From Soehngenia longivitae (lineage in GTDB: Bacteria > Bacillota > Clostridia > Tissierellales > Tissierellaceae): 64,000 nt of DNA. Each line of letters starts with the position of its first letter. The stretch's first letter is position 1. The stretch lies in the NCBI RefSeq assembly GCF_004684055.1, contig NZ_SRIB01000004.1:92928-156927 (forward strand), written 5' to 3'. Positions 8,580-17,626 of this stretch are shown piece after piece. The position numbers and the translations under genes were made by a program. The notes under the pieces are model-generated. The model ran no database searches and was not told where the DNA came from. It was given only the letters and a program-made list of their open reading frames with translations.

Positions 8580-9935
8580 ATGACTTCTTTAAAACAGTTT
8601 GCATCAAACATCGCTGTTAATCAAGTTATAAATTACATAGATAAAAACCCTAAGGAAAACCTTAACAAGATATTAAATCTTAGTGAAAAGTTCTTAACAA
8701 ATCCAAGAGATATAAAAGTGCTGTATATGTTAAGAAACGCAGTGAGCAATGAAGATAGTAATTGGAAACAATTAACAGACAGGTTCTTTGAACAGACTAC
8801 CTTGAATTGTCAAAAAAAATTTATCAATAATTTTTTAATCAATTCAAATATATATGGAACTCAATTGAGAAATGAAAAAAAAGCTGAGTTAGAAATATCA
8901 ATACCATGGGCAATATTGATGGATCCTACTTCTAGATGTAATCTCAAATGCACTGGATGTTGGGCAGCAAGCTATGACCAAAAAGATGATCTTTCATATG
9001 AAACAATGAATAGAATCATAAACGAAGGAAAAGAATTAGGAATTTATGTTTACCTTTTCTCTGGTGGTGAACCTTTTATTAAGATAGATGAAATTCTCAA
9101 ATTATGTGAAGAACATCAAGACTGTTACTTTACTTGTTTTACTAATGGTACACTGATTACAAAAGAAGTTGCTAAAAAAATTGCAGAAGTAAGTAATTTT
9201 GCACCTGGAATTTCAATCGAAGGTTTTGAAAAGGACACAGATTTTAGAAGAGGAAACGGAACTTATAAAAAGGTCCTTCAAGGGATGGACAATCTCAAGG
9301 AGGCTGGGGTAATTTTTGGTACATCTATGTGTTATCATCATTATAATTACAAAGAAATTGTTTCAGAAGAATTTATTGATTTTCTAATAGATAAAGGCGC
9401 TTACTTTGTATGGTTATTCACATATATGCCAATAGGAAAGGATGCTGATATTGATCTTTGCGTAAGACCAGATGAAAGAGCTTATATGTATAGAAAAGTT
9501 CATGCTCTTAGAAATGAAAAACCAATATTTTTAATGGATTTTTGGAATGATGGTGAATATGTAAATGGGTGTATAGCTGGAGGAAGACAATATTTCCACA
9601 TAAATGCCCATGGAGATGTAGAACCTTGTGCATTTGTTCATTACTCAGATACAAATATTAAAAATGTATCTTTAATTGAAGCTTTAAATAGTAATATATT
9701 CAAAGCTTATCAAAAAAGACAACCATTCAATGAAAATCACTTAAGACCATGTCCTATTCTTGATAATCCGAATTATATAGTAGAGATTGTTAATGAAAGT
9801 GGTGCAATCTCAACTCAACCAATTGATAAAGAAAAGCCTGAGGAGCTTTTTGAAAAATGTTCCATTATAGCTGATAATTGGGCAAGTGTAGCGGATGATA
9901 TATGGTATGATAAAAAAATAAAACAAAATAGATAA
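8580..9935 (+). CDS. Radical SAM protein with N-terminal extension and SPASM-like tail
   Basis: This is an iron-sulfur enzyme that cleaves S-adenosylmethionine to start radical chemistry; the substrate is unknown. The 451-residue protein has a helical extension of about 110 residues with no motif I recognise. The radical SAM domain follows, with CNLKCTGC (Cys120, Cys124, Cys127) and the SGGEP loop. A C-terminal stretch with further cysteines (VEPCAFVHYS, RPCPILDNP) looks like a partial SPASM/twitch cluster site. The start has AGGAGG. It stands alone, between the Hsp20 terminator and its own terminator, with no peptide substrate gene visible beside it. Sactipeptide or heme-type functions are possible but unsupported. 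Confidence 0.85.
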   Translation: MTSLKQFASNIAVNQVINYIDKNPKENLNKILNLSEKFLTNPRDIKVLYMLRNAVSNEDSNWKQLTDRFFEQTTLNCQKKFINNFLINSNIYGTQLRNEKKAELEISIPWAILMDPTSRCNLKCTGCWAASYDQKDDLSYETMNRIINEGKELGIYVYLFSGGEPFIKIDEILKLCEEHQDCYFTCFTNGTLITKEVAKKIAEVSNFAPGISIEGFEKDTDFRRGNGTYKKVLQGMDNLKEAGVIFGTSMCYHHYNYKEIVSEEFIDFLIDKGAYFVWLFTYMPIGKDADIDLCVRPDERAYMYRKVHALRNEKPIFLMDFWNDGEYVNGCIAGGRQYFHINAHGDVEPCAFVHYSDTNIKNVSLIEALNSNIFKAYQKRQPFNENHLRPCPILDNPNYIVEIVNESGAISTQPIDKEKPEELFEKCSIIADNWASVADDIWYDKKIKQNR

Positions 9936-9940
9936 ATTTA

Positions 9941-9970
9941 AACAACCCTATTGTACAGGGTTGTTTTTTT
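9941..9970 (+). terminator. Intrinsic terminator after the radical SAM gene
   Basis: AACAACCCT pairs with AGGGTTGTT, followed by seven T. The stop codon of the opposing membrane-protein gene lies inside the stem, so the two convergent genes share this region. Confidence 0.88.
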
Positions 9971-10709
9971 GTTCATCAAGTTTTTCATATATTTTTTGTT
10001 TAATATCAATAACTTGATCTATCAAACTTTCTAGTTTGTCTTTTGTTAATTTAGGATATATTTTAATTAAATATATCTGTCTATTTTTAATTCTTGTAGC
10101 TAAATTTAAAATTTTATTGTTTAATAGTTCATCCTGAATTTTTTGCAAATTTAATTCACCTGCTATATTTTTTAATTCAGCTAGAATATTCTTTAGCTCT
10201 ATAAGCGAACTAATAGTTAAAGTTACATCTACCACAAACACAATTAGTGTTATATTATGAATAATTACAAGTGTAGGTAAACTAAAGATTGATAAAAACA
10301 TTTCTATGGTTGGCTGTAAGAACTTTATTAAGATTATTGTAGCAATTCCCCATAGAATTGAAAATTTGAGTGATATGTAGCCTTTTATATTAAATTTATC
10401 ATCACTATAATCCCACCACTTATTGCCAAATACCTTTTCTAGTATTAGCCCAGTTATAAATTCAATTAATGAAGCTAATATTGCCCCAGCTAAAAAAATT
10501 AAGATTGGATTTTGAGGTAATCTATTTAATAAAGTTATCATAATAATTGCGGCTACTCCATATATAGGGCACCATGGACCATTTAAAAAGCCGCGGTTGA
10601 CAAGCTTTTTTTCAGTATATATATGAAATAATACTTCTACAACCCAGCCAAGCATTGAATAAATAATAAAATATAAAAAATAATTAAAAAATATCTCCCT
10701 GTAGTTCAT
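9948..10709 (-). CDS. Membrane protein, putative ABC-transporter type IV (CmpB-like)
   Basis: This is a 253-residue integral membrane protein whose first 170 residues contain about five hydrophobic segments. The motifs YSMLGWVVEVLFH, NRGFLNGPWCPIYG and ITGLILEKVFGNKWWDYSD are those of the CmpB-like family (PF06541) common in Firmicutes. Its molecular role is not established. The C-terminal 80 residues are charged and helical, probably cytoplasmic, possibly a coiled coil. The start has GAGGTG. It is a single gene. Confidence 0.8.
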   Translation of the reverse strand: MNYREIFFNYFLYFIIYSMLGWVVEVLFHIYTEKKLVNRGFLNGPWCPIYGVAAIIMITLLNRLPQNPILIFLAGAILASLIEFITGLILEKVFGNKWWDYSDDKFNIKGYISLKFSILWGIATIILIKFLQPTIEMFLSIFSLPTLVIIHNITLIVFVVDVTLTISSLIELKNILAELKNIAGELNLQKIQDELLNNKILNLATRIKNRQIYLIKIYPKLTKDKLESLIDQVIDIKQKIYEKLDEQKNNPVQ

Positions 10710-10889
10710 ATTACACCTCTTTAAATCTAGTAGTTTTTAATATACCTTCCATATTGTTTCTTTTATCCCTATTAAGAATTATCATATCAGTCTGCTTATA
10801 ATACTATAGCATTTGGTAAATATTATCAATACATTAAATAACTATAAATTATAATAGTATTCTCTTTTTGTTTAATACATGATAGCTTA

Positions 10890-10918
10890 TTGTATTAAAT
10901 TTTGGGTATACATAATAT
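10890..10918 (+). promoter_or_regulatory. Possible promoter of the SDR gene
   Basis: TTGTAT and TAATAT are separated by 17 bases and end about 28 bases before the start codon. The -35 is only a fair match. The remaining 170 bases of this gap, back to the divergent membrane-protein gene, are AT-rich without other signals. Confidence 0.45.
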
Positions 10919-10946
10919 AAATAAATATACATGGAGGTGTATAATT

Positions 10947-11714
10947 ATGTTTGAAGGTAAAGTAGCTATTGTTACAGGCGCTAGTGGTGGCATAGGCAGT
11001 GCGGTTGTAAAACAATTAAGTGAGAAGGGTGCAAAACTTACTCTTGTAGGAACAAGTCAAGAAAAGTTAGATAAATTAGCAAAAGATTTAAATTTGAAGG
11101 AAGGTCAATTTATTGCCGTTCCTGCTGATGTATCAAAAGAAGAAGATGTAATAAACTATGTAGAAAAAACTATTGAAGCTTTTGGCCAAATAGACATATT
11201 AATAAACAATGCTGGTTATGAAAGCAAAGTTACGCCAATTGTTGACACACCAATCGATGACTTTAAAAGGGTAATTGGAATAAATGTAGAGGGAGTTTTC
11301 AATGGGATGAAATATGTTCTTAAACATATGATTCCTAGAAAATCAGGCGTAATTGTAAATACTGCTTCTGTTGCTGGTTTAATGGGTTCTCCCGGGCTTG
11401 CTGCATATACTGCAAGTAAACATGCAGTCGTAGGTTTAACTAAAACAGCAGCTCTAGAAGTTGCACAATTCGGAATTCGAGTTAATGCTGTTGCTCCTTC
11501 TCCAGTCGATAACAGAATGATGAGATCAATAGAAGATGCAATTACTGGCGGTAAGGGTGAGATGGCTAAAAAAGAGTTTGAAAAAAATATCCCTCTAGGT
11601 AGATATGCTACTAATGAAGATATCGCTAATATGATAATCTTTTTAGCATCAGATCAAGCCTCATTTTTGACAGGAGGCATTTACAGAGTAGATGGTGGTA
11701 TGGGAGCTAAATAA
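10947..11714 (+). CDS. Short-chain dehydrogenase/reductase (SDR)
   Basis: This is an NAD(P)-dependent oxidoreductase of 255 residues with the classical SDR layout: GASGGIG cofactor loop near the N-terminus, NNAG in the middle, catalytic YTASK, and a C-terminal GGIYRVDGG. It resembles 3-oxoacyl-ACP reductase or glucose 1-dehydrogenase-like enzymes, but the substrate cannot be fixed. I choose the ATG at 10947 because GGAGGTG lies seven bases upstream; the frame extends 15 codons further 5' without a ribosome site. It is a single-gene unit with its own terminator. Confidence 0.88.
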   Translation: MFEGKVAIVTGASGGIGSAVVKQLSEKGAKLTLVGTSQEKLDKLAKDLNLKEGQFIAVPADVSKEEDVINYVEKTIEAFGQIDILINNAGYESKVTPIVDTPIDDFKRVIGINVEGVFNGMKYVLKHMIPRKSGVIVNTASVAGLMGSPGLAAYTASKHAVVGLTKTAALEVAQFGIRVNAVAPSPVDNRMMRSIEDAITGGKGEMAKKEFEKNIPLGRYATNEDIANMIIFLASDQASFLTGGIYRVDGGMGAK

Positions 11715-11739
11715 AGCACTGCTTTTGCAGTGCTTTTTT
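11714..11739 (+). terminator. Intrinsic terminator of the SDR gene
   Basis: AAGCACTGC and GCAGTGCTT form a nine-base stem with a TTTT loop, followed by a T-run. It starts at the last base of the stop codon. Confidence 0.92.
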
Positions 11740-11743
11740 CCTA

Positions 11744-11772
11744 TTGCAATCTTTCGTAATGATGGATAAAAT
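11744..11772 (+). promoter_or_regulatory. Promoter of the HD-domain gene
   Basis: TTGCAA and TAAAAT are 17 bases apart and lie 36 bases before the start codon, just after the SDR terminator. Confidence 0.65.
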
Positions 11773-11807
11773 ATAATTGAAAATAATTATTGCATAGGAG
11801 AATTAAA

Positions 11808-12347
11808 ATGAATTTAATTTCCATTCTAAAAATAAACAAAGTTAATGAAGATTATTTTGATTATGTCGATACAGTTTATGACTTGATTAACCACCCTAAA
11901 GTAAAATCTATGAATGAATATATTCAGCATGGGGATATAACAACACTAAATCACTGTTTAAACGTTTCTTATAAAAGTTTTTTGATAAGCAAAAAATTAA
12001 ATCTAGACTGTAATTCATGTGCTAGAGCTGGTCTTCTACATGATTTTTTCTTGTATGATTGGCATAATCATGAACCCATGGATACACTCCATGGATTTGC
12101 TCATCCACTCATAGCATTAAGAAATGCTGAAGAAAATTTTCAATTAAATGAATTAGAAAAAGATATAATAATAAAACATATGTGGCCATTGACTTTAAAG
12201 TTGCCCAGACATAAAGAATCATATATAGTGTGTTTCGTAGACAAATACTGTTCGTTAACAGAAATTGTCATTAGTAACTTAAATAGAATTTACCATTGGA
12301 GCTTAGTTAAAAAGTCATTTGTAAAAAATTTGCTAAAATTTAGCTAG
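11808..12347 (+). CDS. HD-domain phosphohydrolase family protein
   Basis: This is a metal-dependent phosphohydrolase-like protein of 179 residues. The first metal histidine lies in TLNHCLNVS and the HD pair in AGLLHDFFLYDW; GFAHP and IIKHMWPL further on supply more histidines, as usual in HD enzymes. The substrate is not predictable. The start is set by AGGAG eight bases upstream. A TTG upstream of that site is in frame but has no Shine-Dalgarno of its own. The gene ends overlapping the opposing EamA gene by eight bases. Confidence 0.8.
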   Translation: MNLISILKINKVNEDYFDYVDTVYDLINHPKVKSMNEYIQHGDITTLNHCLNVSYKSFLISKKLNLDCNSCARAGLLHDFFLYDWHNHEPMDTLHGFAHPLIALRNAEENFQLNELEKDIIIKHMWPLTLKLPRHKESYIVCFVDKYCSLTEIVISNLNRIYHWSLVKKSFVKNLLKFS

Positions 12348-13209
12348 ACTCTGAACTCGTAACCATAGTTACTGATGCAATTACGATTAGAGCTCCAAAT
12401 AATTGAATGCCGCTTAATTTTTCATCATAGATTATAAAGCTACTGATAAAAGTTACCACAGGTATTAAATTTAGAAATATCGAAGCTACTGAAACTGATG
12501 TATTATTTAAAGCATACAGATAAATATAATTTGCTATGGCAGAACAAATTATTGCTAAAAACAAGAAATTGATTAATATATTGAAATCCATTAGTTCCCA
12601 TTTAACTTCTTCAAAAAATAAAAATGGGATAAAGCCTATACACCCAATAATGCTTTGATAAAATGCGATTGTTATATCAGAATATTTTTGAAATAACGGC
12701 TTAGTTACTACAATGTAAATTGCAAAAGAAATTGCAGATAAAAACATCAATAAATAACCAACTAAACTGCCTCCTTCTAACTTTGCCCCAATCACTAGAA
12801 ATACACCAATTATAGACAATATTATGCCGCTTATAACAATAAAATTCATTTTTTTCTTTAGTATTAATTTTTCAATTATAGCTGCAAAAACTGGCAACAT
12901 AGCGACTATGATCGATGCATCATTTGCACTTATTCTCATCAAACCGTTATTCTCTAAAATATAATAAATAGTTATACCTGTTAGTCCTGCTACAATTAAC
13001 AATGGCAGGTCTTTTTTATCTATTTTCTCATTTATACCTAACATTTTAATTAATAAAAATTGTATAACACCTGCAATTAAAAATCTATAAAACGCTAAAC
13101 TAACCGGCGGAAAAACTGTAAGAGATATTTTAATGCTCAAAAAAGATATTCCCCACGCTAACACTGTTATTAATAAAAATACAATAGATATTATCTTCTT
13201 CTTGTCCAT
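12340..13209 (-). CDS. EamA/DMT-superfamily transporter
   Basis: This is a 289-residue membrane protein with about ten hydrophobic segments in two EamA repeats (first repeat ILAWGISFLSIKISL, second FLSAISFAIYIVVTK). Such proteins export metabolites or drugs; the substrate is unknown. The ATG at 13209, with GGGAG nine bases upstream, gives a start two bases after the aarF stop codon, so the two genes are co-transcribed. An upstream in-frame start would extend 14 hydrophilic residues into aarF and is less likely. Confidence 0.85.
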   Translation of the reverse strand: MDKKKIISIVFLLITVLAWGISFLSIKISLTVFPPVSLAFYRFLIAGVIQFLLIKMLGINEKIDKKDLPLLIVAGLTGITIYYILENNGLMRISANDASIIVAMLPVFAAIIEKLILKKKMNFIVISGIILSIIGVFLVIGAKLEGGSLVGYLLMFLSAISFAIYIVVTKPLFQKYSDITIAFYQSIIGCIGFIPFLFFEEVKWELMDFNILINFLFLAIICSAIANYIYLYALNNTSVSVASIFLNLIPVVTFISSFIIYDEKLSGIQLFGALIVIASVTMVTSSESS

Positions 13210-13211
13210 TT

Positions 13212-14801
13212 TCACATTCTCCCAGATTTTAAGATTGAAATCAAAAGCCAAAACCCTAGAACACCTGCGAATAAATAACCGCCTAAGCCCAATATCGATA
13301 TATCCATAATCTTTGGCCCTAAATTTCTATTTAGTATAAGTGAAGAACTAAGGATTATTGCAGAAACTATGATAGCAAAAACAACTCTATTTATCATTCT
13401 ATTTGTTTCGCTAATTATTTCATCAAGATCTTTAACATTTAATCCCAACTTGGTATCATCATTATTTATCTTTTCTATCAATTTCTGCAAAGACACCGGT
13501 ATCTTTAGACCTGCTTTATATGCCAAATAACTTTCCAATAAATTTTCCCTTAACTCTTTCTTTAAATTATCACTATTCATTAATTTCGACTTTACATATG
13601 GAATTACTATATCCATCATTGTTATAGTTGGATCTAAAATAGTCACAAGTCCTTCTACCGTGAGTAAACTCTTAGAAAAAATTACCATATCTTTTGGCAT
13701 TTTTATATGATTTTTCTTTGCTACATTAAAAATTTCTTCCATAACTTTAGATAACTCAATCTCTTCAAGTGAACTCTCAATATATTTGTCATATATCATT
13801 GAAATGTCTTTTTTTAAATTTAATTTATCTATATCTGAATTAAAATCCCCTATCCTGATAACAGCATTTGTCATCATATCCAAGTCCTTCATTGCAATAG
13901 CGGTTATTAGGGCATTGAACTTTCTTCTCAAACTAATTTCTAAAAATCCCATTATACCGAAATCAAGGTATGCTATCCTGTTTTTATAAATCATCAAATT
14001 TCCTGGGTGAGGATCACCGTGAAAAAATCCATCTTCCAGTACCTGTTTCATGTAATTTTGGACTAGTTTTACAGCTATATCATTCAAGTCATAACCTTCT
14101 GAATTTATCTTATCTATATCCGATATTTTAATGCCTTTTACATATCCCATTGTCAAAATCTTCTCAGTTGTATAATCTCTATAAACTTCAGGGCAATATA
14201 TATATTTTACATCTTTATTATAATTTCTAAACTTATCCATATTTTCAGCTTCAACTAAAAAATTCAACTCGTTTATAGCGCTTTTTTCAAGTTCCTCAAT
14301 TACATTGTCAATATCTACTAAATCCTCAGGTATTACTCTCTTAATAAATCTCGATATTCTCTTTAAAATATGTATATCCCCAAGCATTTTTTCTTTAATG
14401 TAAGGTCTTTGAATCTTAACAGCTACTTCCTCTCCAGTAAGGAGTAAAGCAAGATGAACTTGTGCCATTGATGCTGAAGCTAAAGGAATTTCATATATTT
14501 TTATAAAAATATCTTCTATATTCTTATTAAGCTCTTCTTCAATGATTGGTTTTAAATAATTAAACTCTTCAGGTTTCACATCATCTAGCAGTTTATTAAA
14601 CTCTTCAATATATGGACCTGGGATTAAATCTGGTCGTGTTGATAATATTTGGCCAATTTTAACAAAAGTTGGGCCAAGTTCTTCAAATGCTTTTCTCAAC
14701 TCATAAGGATTATTAAACCCCTGTATTCCATTATTTAAACCATGTTTAACAAAAACTGCTATGATCTCTCTAAGCCTAGAAGTTGTCCTAGTGTTATCCA
14801 T
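13212..14801 (-). CDS. AarF/UbiB (ABC1) family atypical kinase
   Basis: This is a 529-residue protein-kinase-like ATPase of the UbiB/ABC1 family, linked in bacteria and organelles to quinone and lipid metabolism. The diagnostic N-terminal KxGQ region is LGPTFVKIGQILSTRPDL. The ATP lysine is in EEVAVKIQRP, and the metal-binding motifs are FFHGDPHPGNL and YLDFGIMG. The C-terminus has two hydrophobic segments, so it is membrane-anchored. It follows a phasin-like gene, an association seen in other Firmicutes. CAGGTGAT gives the ribosome site. Confidence 0.92.
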   Translation of the reverse strand: MDNTRTTSRLREIIAVFVKHGLNNGIQGFNNPYELRKAFEELGPTFVKIGQILSTRPDLIPGPYIEEFNKLLDDVKPEEFNYLKPIIEEELNKNIEDIFIKIYEIPLASASMAQVHLALLLTGEEVAVKIQRPYIKEKMLGDIHILKRISRFIKRVIPEDLVDIDNVIEELEKSAINELNFLVEAENMDKFRNYNKDVKYIYCPEVYRDYTTEKILTMGYVKGIKISDIDKINSEGYDLNDIAVKLVQNYMKQVLEDGFFHGDPHPGNLMIYKNRIAYLDFGIMGFLEISLRRKFNALITAIAMKDLDMMTNAVIRIGDFNSDIDKLNLKKDISMIYDKYIESSLEEIELSKVMEEIFNVAKKNHIKMPKDMVIFSKSLLTVEGLVTILDPTITMMDIVIPYVKSKLMNSDNLKKELRENLLESYLAYKAGLKIPVSLQKLIEKINNDDTKLGLNVKDLDEIISETNRMINRVVFAIIVSAIILSSSLILNRNLGPKIMDISILGLGGYLFAGVLGFWLLISILKSGRM

Positions 14802-14820
14802 TTTATCACCTGCATTTGAA

Positions 14821-14847
14821 GAATACCCTGCAAAATGCAGGGTATTC
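14821..14847 (-). repeat. Inverted repeat between phasin-like gene and aarF
   Basis: GAATACCCTGC and GCAGGGTATTC form an 11-base stem with a five-base loop, 20 bases before the aarF start. On the minus strand it is not followed by a T-run, so it may be an RNA processing or attenuation hairpin rather than a terminator. Confidence 0.65.
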
Positions 14848-14849
14848 TA

Positions 14850-15137
14850 TTATTTGTTTTCTAACTTATCAAGTCTAGTTTTTAATTCTTCAATATCTAG
14901 TTTCGTAGCTAAATTAAGTTCAGCTATTATTTCTTTTACGTCTTCCTTTGTCAATAAAGCATCTTTAGTAATGTTCTTTGTCATTTTTCTTTTTAGCTCT
15001 TCATTGAGTTCTTTGCCTTGTTTTACAGTTAACTCACCTTTTTTTACAAGTTCATCAATAATCTCAGTAGCTTTTTCGTAAGTAAAAGCTAAACTCCCAA
15101 TCCCAGCTAGCAAAATATTACTTAAATTAAATTCCAT
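14850..15137 (-). CDS. Phasin-superfamily-like small helical protein
   Basis: This 95-residue protein resembles the small phasin-related proteins of Firmicutes. A short apolar N-terminus (LSNILLAGIGSLAFTYEKATEI) is followed by a charged helical body with heptad character ending LDIEELKTRLDKLENK, probably a coiled coil. The start at 15137 is fixed by AAAGGAGG seven bases upstream; the 11 codons before it lack a site. It precedes aarF in the same direction with a hairpin between them. Its exact role is unknown. A link to lipid or membrane assembly is suggested only by the partner. Confidence 0.75.
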   Translation of the reverse strand: MEFNLSNILLAGIGSLAFTYEKATEIIDELVKKGELTVKQGKELNEELKRKMTKNITKDALLTKEDVKEIIAELNLATKLDIEELKTRLDKLENK

Positions 15138-15206
15138 AATATCGCCTCCTTTCATATATCTTACTTTCAAAAAAATACTCTGTCAAGTTTTATATGCATT
15201 AAACCC

Positions 15207-16094
15207 TCATTGATATTGTTTATTCAGTTTAAACGCATCTAATTGAGATATGAGCATTCCAGCCAACATCAATCCACAGCCAACATATCCTCTTATATCC
15301 AAACTTTCGTTAAGAAATAATATCCCTCCAATTACTGCAAAAACCGCCTCCATGCTCAATGCTATAGCTGCTGGGCCTGCTTTTGCATTTTTTTGTGCTA
15401 CAACTTGCAAGGTATATGCTACTCCAACAGAAAGAATCCCACCGTAAAGTATCGGTGCATAAGCCGAAACTATTGATGAAACCTCTATATTTTCAAATAG
15501 CAAAGCTACTATAAATGAGAGCAATGAACATGTTGCAAATTGTATCTGTGATAGCCTAAGTGGATTTACTTTATTTGAAAATTCTCCAATTAATATTATA
15601 TGCATAGCCCAAAAAAAGGCTCCTATAAGTTGTAGTAAATCTCCAAACCCAATAGTTAAGTCCTCTTTCACGCTTAACAAATATAATCCAATAACCGCAA
15701 TAACTGCACCTATCCATATATTTTTACTTGTTTTTTGTCCAATGAAAATTCCTATGATTGGTACCAATATTATGTATAAACTCGTAATAAAACCTGCTTT
15801 TGCGGCAGTTGTATATATTAAACCAACTTGTTGAAGACTAGATCCAGCAAATAAAAAGATTCCTGCAATTATTCCGTATTTTATTACTCTCTTATCAATT
15901 TTCCTATCGCTCTCATTAGAATAAAAAATTCTTATGGCAGGTATTAACGAAATACTACCTAATAAAAATCTAACTGCATTAAATGTGAATGGCCCAATAT
16001 AATCCATTCCTACTCTTTGTGCGACAAATGCTAATCCCCAAATTGCTGCTGTTAAAAGCAATAATAAATTAGACTGAATCTGTTTGTTCTTCAT
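15207..16094 (-). CDS. EamA/DMT-superfamily transporter
   Basis: This is a 295-residue membrane protein with ten predicted helices and two EamA repeats (LLTAAIWGLAFVAQRVG near the N-terminus, LIGAFFWAMHIILIGE in the second half). The AAIWGxxFVAQ motif is typical of the RhaT/EamA exporters of Firmicutes. The ribosome site is GGGGGG nine bases upstream. It is a second EamA gene in the window, clearly different in sequence from its neighbours, so not a recent duplicate. Confidence 0.88.
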   Translation of the reverse strand: MKNKQIQSNLLLLLTAAIWGLAFVAQRVGMDYIGPFTFNAVRFLLGSISLIPAIRIFYSNESDRKIDKRVIKYGIIAGIFLFAGSSLQQVGLIYTTAAKAGFITSLYIILVPIIGIFIGQKTSKNIWIGAVIAVIGLYLLSVKEDLTIGFGDLLQLIGAFFWAMHIILIGEFSNKVNPLRLSQIQFATCSLLSFIVALLFENIEVSSIVSAYAPILYGGILSVGVAYTLQVVAQKNAKAGPAAIALSMEAVFAVIGGILFLNESLDIRGYVGCGLMLAGMLISQLDAFKLNKQYQ

Positions 16095-16191
16095 TTGTTC
16101 CCCCCTATTTAAGATTTTCTATAAAATTACATATAATCATTATAATATTATATTAATAATTTTAGCACTTTTATACATAACATCAATAGGA

Positions 16192-16220
16192 TTGACAATA
16201 TTTGTATTAATATATAGAAT
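16192..16220 (+). promoter_or_regulatory. Promoter of the aminotransferase gene
   Basis: TTGACA and TAGAAT lie 17 bases apart, 40 bases before the start codon. It is an excellent match to the housekeeping consensus. Confidence 0.8.
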
Positions 16221-16259
16221 TTATATAATATTAAGTATATTTTAAACAGAGGTGATACT

Positions 16260-17459
16260 ATGGTAAAATTTGCTGACAGAATTCTAAAAATACCTGATGA
16301 TCCGCTAAATGAAATTATGAAATTGTCATCAGATAGAGATGTCATATCATTTAGCTTAGGTAGCCCTTCAAAAGAAGCATACCCGACACAATTTATAATA
16401 AACGCTACAAATAAGCTTCTTACCGAAGATCCTGTGAGTATATTATCTTATGGCCTTCAAGAAGGATATGTGCCATTGAGAAAAAATTTCATTGAACATA
16501 TTGCAAAAAAAAGAAATATAAATGCAAAGTTAGAAAATGTTTTAATAACTACAGGAGCTACACAGGGAATTGAGCTTGTGTCTCAAACTTTTATTCAAGA
16601 TGGCGATGTAGTATTAGTTGAATCTCCAACTTTTTTCGCTGCATTACCTGTATTTAAAAAATATGGTGCAACAGTAATTCCCGTGAAGATGGATTATGAA
16701 GGCATTGACTTAAATGATTTAGAGACTAAATTAAAAAAATATAATCCTAAGCTATTATACATAATACCCACTTTTCAAAATCCAACTGGCATTTCTTTAT
16801 CCAAAGAAAGAAGAATTGACATCTGTGAATTAGCTGATAAATACAAAACTGTAATACTAGAAGATGATCCCTATTACGATCTTAGATTTATTGGAGAGCC
16901 TGTACTGCCAATTAAATCTTTTGACAAATATGATAATGTGATATACCTGAGTAGTTTTTCTAAAATACTAGCACCAGGACTTAGAGTTGGAGTAATCGTT
17001 GCCAATAAAGAGATAGTTGAAAAATTGGTTCTAGCTAAAAGTGGCGCAGATACAAATACAAGTCTTTTATCTCAAGGTATATGCTCAGAATTTCTAGAAA
17101 GTGGGTTCTATGAGTCGCATTTAACTGAAATTTTTCCACTGTACCTAAATAGACTCAACAAAATGGTGGACTGCATAGAACAGTTCTTCCCTGAGAATAT
17201 ACAAATGATTAAACCAGAAGGAGGACTTTTTATTTGGCTAGGGCTACCCAATAAAATTGATACACAAGCATTACTTCAAATATCATCTCAAAAATATAAA
17301 GTTTCATATGTTCCCGGCTCTATTTTTTTCATAAATCAATCAGAATGTAAAAATTATATTAGACTCAATTTCTCTTCAAATGATGAATCCACAATCGAGC
17401 TTGGTATGAAAAGATTGAGTATGGTTTTTAAAGATTATATCAGTGGCTTGTCTTTTTAA
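16260..17459 (+). CDS. PLP-dependent aminotransferase (class I/II, LysN/2-aminoadipate type)
   Basis: This cytosolic aminotransferase of 399 residues lacks the GntR domain that MocR regulators carry in front of the same fold. The PLP lysine lies in YLSSFSKILAPGLRVG; the PLP-ring Asp/Tyr region is EDDPYYDL, with the NPTG motif in FQNPTGISLS. The sequence is of the LysN/ARO8-like subgroup that handles 2-aminoadipate, aromatic or branched amino acids; specificity is not readable. GAGGTGAT precedes the start and a strong promoter lies upstream. It is a single gene. Confidence 0.88.
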   Translation: MVKFADRILKIPDDPLNEIMKLSSDRDVISFSLGSPSKEAYPTQFIINATNKLLTEDPVSILSYGLQEGYVPLRKNFIEHIAKKRNINAKLENVLITTGATQGIELVSQTFIQDGDVVLVESPTFFAALPVFKKYGATVIPVKMDYEGIDLNDLETKLKKYNPKLLYIIPTFQNPTGISLSKERRIDICELADKYKTVILEDDPYYDLRFIGEPVLPIKSFDKYDNVIYLSSFSKILAPGLRVGVIVANKEIVEKLVLAKSGADTNTSLLSQGICSEFLESGFYESHLTEIFPLYLNRLNKMVDCIEQFFPENIQMIKPEGGLFIWLGLPNKIDTQALLQISSQKYKVSYVPGSIFFINQSECKNYIRLNFSSNDESTIELGMKRLSMVFKDYISGLSF

Positions 17460-17514
17460 TGATATAATTCCCAATCCACTGTATGATGACCACAAATAAA
17501 ATCATTACAATCAT
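17440..17514 (-). CDS. Possible 24-residue hydrophobic peptide
   Basis: From an ATG at 17514 the minus strand encodes one membrane-like helix (MIVMILFVVIIQWIGNYII) with a short basic tail KKTSH. The open frame extends about 30 codons further upstream without a usable start. Its 3' end overlaps the end of the opposing aminotransferase gene. The size and shape recall type I toxin peptides, but a chance frame is quite possible. Confidence 0.2.
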   Translation of the reverse strand: MIVMILFVVIIQWIGNYIIKKTSH

Positions 17515-17521
17515 TGTAAAA

Positions 17522-17578
17522 AACCCTACTAAGCTTATTATTGTAATAGCACTCGCTTTTACAAAGCTTGGTAGGGTT
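17522..17578 (-). terminator. Long-stem hairpin, likely terminator of the zincin gene
   Basis: AACCCTACTAAGCTT and AAGCTTGGTAGGGTT form a 15-base stem with one mismatch and a 27-base loop, followed on the minus strand by TTTT. It is 49 bases after the zincin stop codon. A second perfect palindrome, TTACAAT-C-ATTGTAA, lies at 17505-17519. Confidence 0.6.
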
Positions 17579-17626
17579 AATATATAAATTATTCTCAGTC
17601 GTATAATCTTTACTTAAGTCAAAAAA

